Below, piece by piece: positions 6,658 through 7,559 of a stretch of DNA of 7,559 nt. The stretch comes from an uncultured Sphingomonadales bacterium. GTDB lineage: Bacteria > Pseudomonadota > Alphaproteobacteria > Sphingomonadales > Sphingomonadaceae. The stretch covers positions 1 through 7,559 of the forward strand of contig CALDKP010000300.1 of NCBI GenBank assembly GCA_937898535.1, written 5' to 3'. Position numbers and translations under genes: made by a program. Under the pieces are notes generated by a model. That model was not told the DNA's origin. It ran no database searches and saw only the letters and a list, made by a program, of their open reading frames with translations. How positions within the stretch are numbered: position 1 is the first letter of the stretch; each line of letters opens with the position of its first letter.

Positions 6658-7559
6658 TTACATTCCCGAATTTGGACCGTAGGTAACTTCAACGCGACGG
6701 TTTTGCGGTTCACGCTCACCATCTGCAGTCTGAACCAATGGTGCAGTTTCACCGAATGCTTCGGTTGCAATTGCACCGCCGGAAACGCCCTTGGACTCAA
6801 GGTACGAACGCACAGTGGTGTTACGACGCTCGGAAAGACCGACGTTGTACTTTGCGCTGCCCGACTTATCGGCGTGACCAGCAAGCATAACCTTCGCAGT
6901 GCCACAGTTCGAATACTGAGCAACAGCGTTGTCCAGAACCGATGCTGCGTCAGGACGCAAGTTCGACTGATCCCAATCGAAGAATACGATGTAAGGACCG
7001 GTATTGCACACTGGCGCTGGTGGCGGCGGTGGTGGGGGTGGCGGCGGAGCTGGTGGCGCCACATATGGTGGCGGTGGTGGGGGTGCTGCAACTTCAACTG
7101 GTGCAGGTGCACCGCCGAAGTTATAAACTAGGCTGCCCATGAGGCTGTGCGAACGGAAGCGCGAGTCGACAGCACGGCCAAGACGGTCAACAAGACCAAC
7201 CTTGTCTGCGTTGAAGAAACGGTACTTCAGACCAATGTCCCAGCTATCGCTCAATGGTGCACGGATGCCTGCAAGAGCCTGCCATGCAAAACCAGTGTCT
7301 GAATCGTCGAGGAACGATGGCGTAGTCAAAACAGTCTGCACGTCAACGCGTGCTACACCAACGCCGCCGCCGACAAAGCCAACCAGCGGGCGGTTCTCAG
7401 CGGAGTCGCCATAGCGGGTTTCATTGAAGCCGCGGCCGCCGAGCGCGTCCCGCGTCCAGTTGATGTTGTCGGAAGACGGGGAAAGCGGCTGGCCTGCAAC
7501 CCACGTCGTTCCCTGTGGAAGATCCAGCTTGAGCGTTGCACGCGTCTTGCGGCCGTTGA
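6658..7559 (-). CDS. OmpA-family outer membrane protein, N-terminus beyond the window
   Basis: The frame is open from the TAA at 6660-6658 to the window edge and shows 299 residues; the start and signal peptide lie outside. The left-over coding sequence begins in a beta-barrel with repeats such as GFVGGGVGVARVDV and WDIGLKYRFFNAD, and ends with the barrel-closing strand SLMGSLVYNFGG. A proline-rich linker follows (7110-7012), then a C-terminal OmpA-like peptidoglycan-binding domain with YIVFFDWDQSNLRPDA, LAGHADKSG, YNVGLSERRNTTV and EPQNRRVEV. The diaminopimelate-binding aspartate (6870-6868, in GHAD) and arginine (6825-6823, second R of SERR) are present. It should sit in the outer membrane and hold it to the cell wall, as OmpA/OprF-type porins do. 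An internal GTG at 7341 is not the start, because barrel sequence continues upstream in the same frame. Transcription ends at the hairpin just downstream. Confidence 0.93.
   Translation of the reverse strand, partial: NGRKTRATLKLDLPQGTTWVAGQPLSPSSDNINWTRDALGGRGFNETRYGDSAENRPLVGFVGGGVGVARVDVQTVLTTPSFLDDSDTGFAWQALAGIRAPLSDSWDIGLKYRFFNADKVGLVDRLGRAVDSRFRSHSLMGSLVYNFGGAPAPVEVAAPPPPPPYVAPPAPPPPPPPPPPAPVCNTGPYIVFFDWDQSNLRPDAASVLDNAVAQYSNCGTAKVMLAGHADKSGSAKYNVGLSERRNTTVRSYLESKGVSGGAIATEAFGETAPLVQTADGEREPQNRRVEVTYGPNSGM
7012..7110 (-). repeat. Proline-rich linker encoded by a GGT/GGC-type low-complexity tract
   Basis: Thirty-three codons between the barrel and the peptidoglycan-binding domain encode 21 prolines, including uninterrupted runs of six and ten, with only Ala, Val, Glu and Tyr between. 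On the plus strand the DNA reads as near-repeats of GGTGGC and GGTGGG. Such a linker is common in alphaproteobacterial OmpA proteins, where it spans the periplasm as a stiff polyproline helix. The DNA is a likely site of in-frame length variation by slippage. Confidence 0.85.

Noticed and set aside
6591..7112. A His-rich minus-strand frame and a Trp/Arg-rich plus-strand frame (6703-7131) over the OmpA gene
   Set aside because: The His-rich and Trp-rich stretches are just the proline-codon tract read in other frames; the first also runs through the terminator.
7339..7341. GTG at 7341 as the start of the OmpA-family protein
   Set aside because: The same frame stays open to the window edge and encodes barrel-like sequence upstream (for example GFVGGGVGVARVDV), so the true start is outside the window.
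1..7559. Mobile element, CRISPR array, defence or toxin-antitoxin system, tRNA or rRNA
   Set aside because: No transposase or integrase motif, spaced direct repeats, tRNA-like cloverleaf or terminal inverted repeats were seen; the whole window is accounted for by ordinary housekeeping-type genes with short gaps.

Overview
The window looks like ordinary chromosomal DNA of an alphaproteobacterium, most likely of the order Sphingomonadales. The basis is the style of the OmpA-family porin (C-terminal OmpA domain behind a proline-rich linker, on a barrel typical of sphingomonads), the pairing of lgt with a MidA/NDUFAF7-type methyltransferase, and a long GlnD with all its domains. By eye the GC content is moderate (mid-50s percent, not computed), which fits a Sphingorhabdus-like genus better than high-GC Sphingomonas. 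The genus is a guess.

Layout from left to right. Positions 2-85 (+) hold the last 27 codons of a gene running in from the left, probably an ABC-transport auxiliary lipoprotein (PqiC/ABC_trans_aux-like). It converges, across only 15 bases, with a two-gene minus-strand operon: lgt (1997 to 1152), then a MidA/NDUFAF7-like SAM-dependent methyltransferase (1162 to 101). The two genes overlap by 11 bases and both start with GTG. A 75-base divergent intergenic region (1998-2072) separates this operon from a plus-strand class I adenylate-forming acyl-CoA ligase (2073-3770). After a 37-base gap comes glnD (3808-6564, +), preceded by a promoter-like sequence placed so that its transcript would start at, or within a base or two of, the glnD ATG. 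Between glnD and the convergent OmpA-family gene (6658 to beyond 7559, -) lies a strong hairpin terminator (6601-6636), whose details favour terminating the OmpA transcript.

The genes do not form one pathway. Lgt attaches diacylglyceryl to prolipoproteins, the methyltransferase probably modifies a respiratory complex I subunit, the ligase makes acyl-CoA from an unknown carboxylic acid, GlnD senses glutamine and (de)uridylylates PII, and the OmpA protein anchors the outer membrane to peptidoglycan. No mobile element, CRISPR array, tRNA, rRNA, toxin-antitoxin pair or defence gene was seen. I find no evidence of an undescribed system. The points most worth a second look are the possible leaderless glnD transcript, the asymmetric terminator and the coupled lgt-midA pair.
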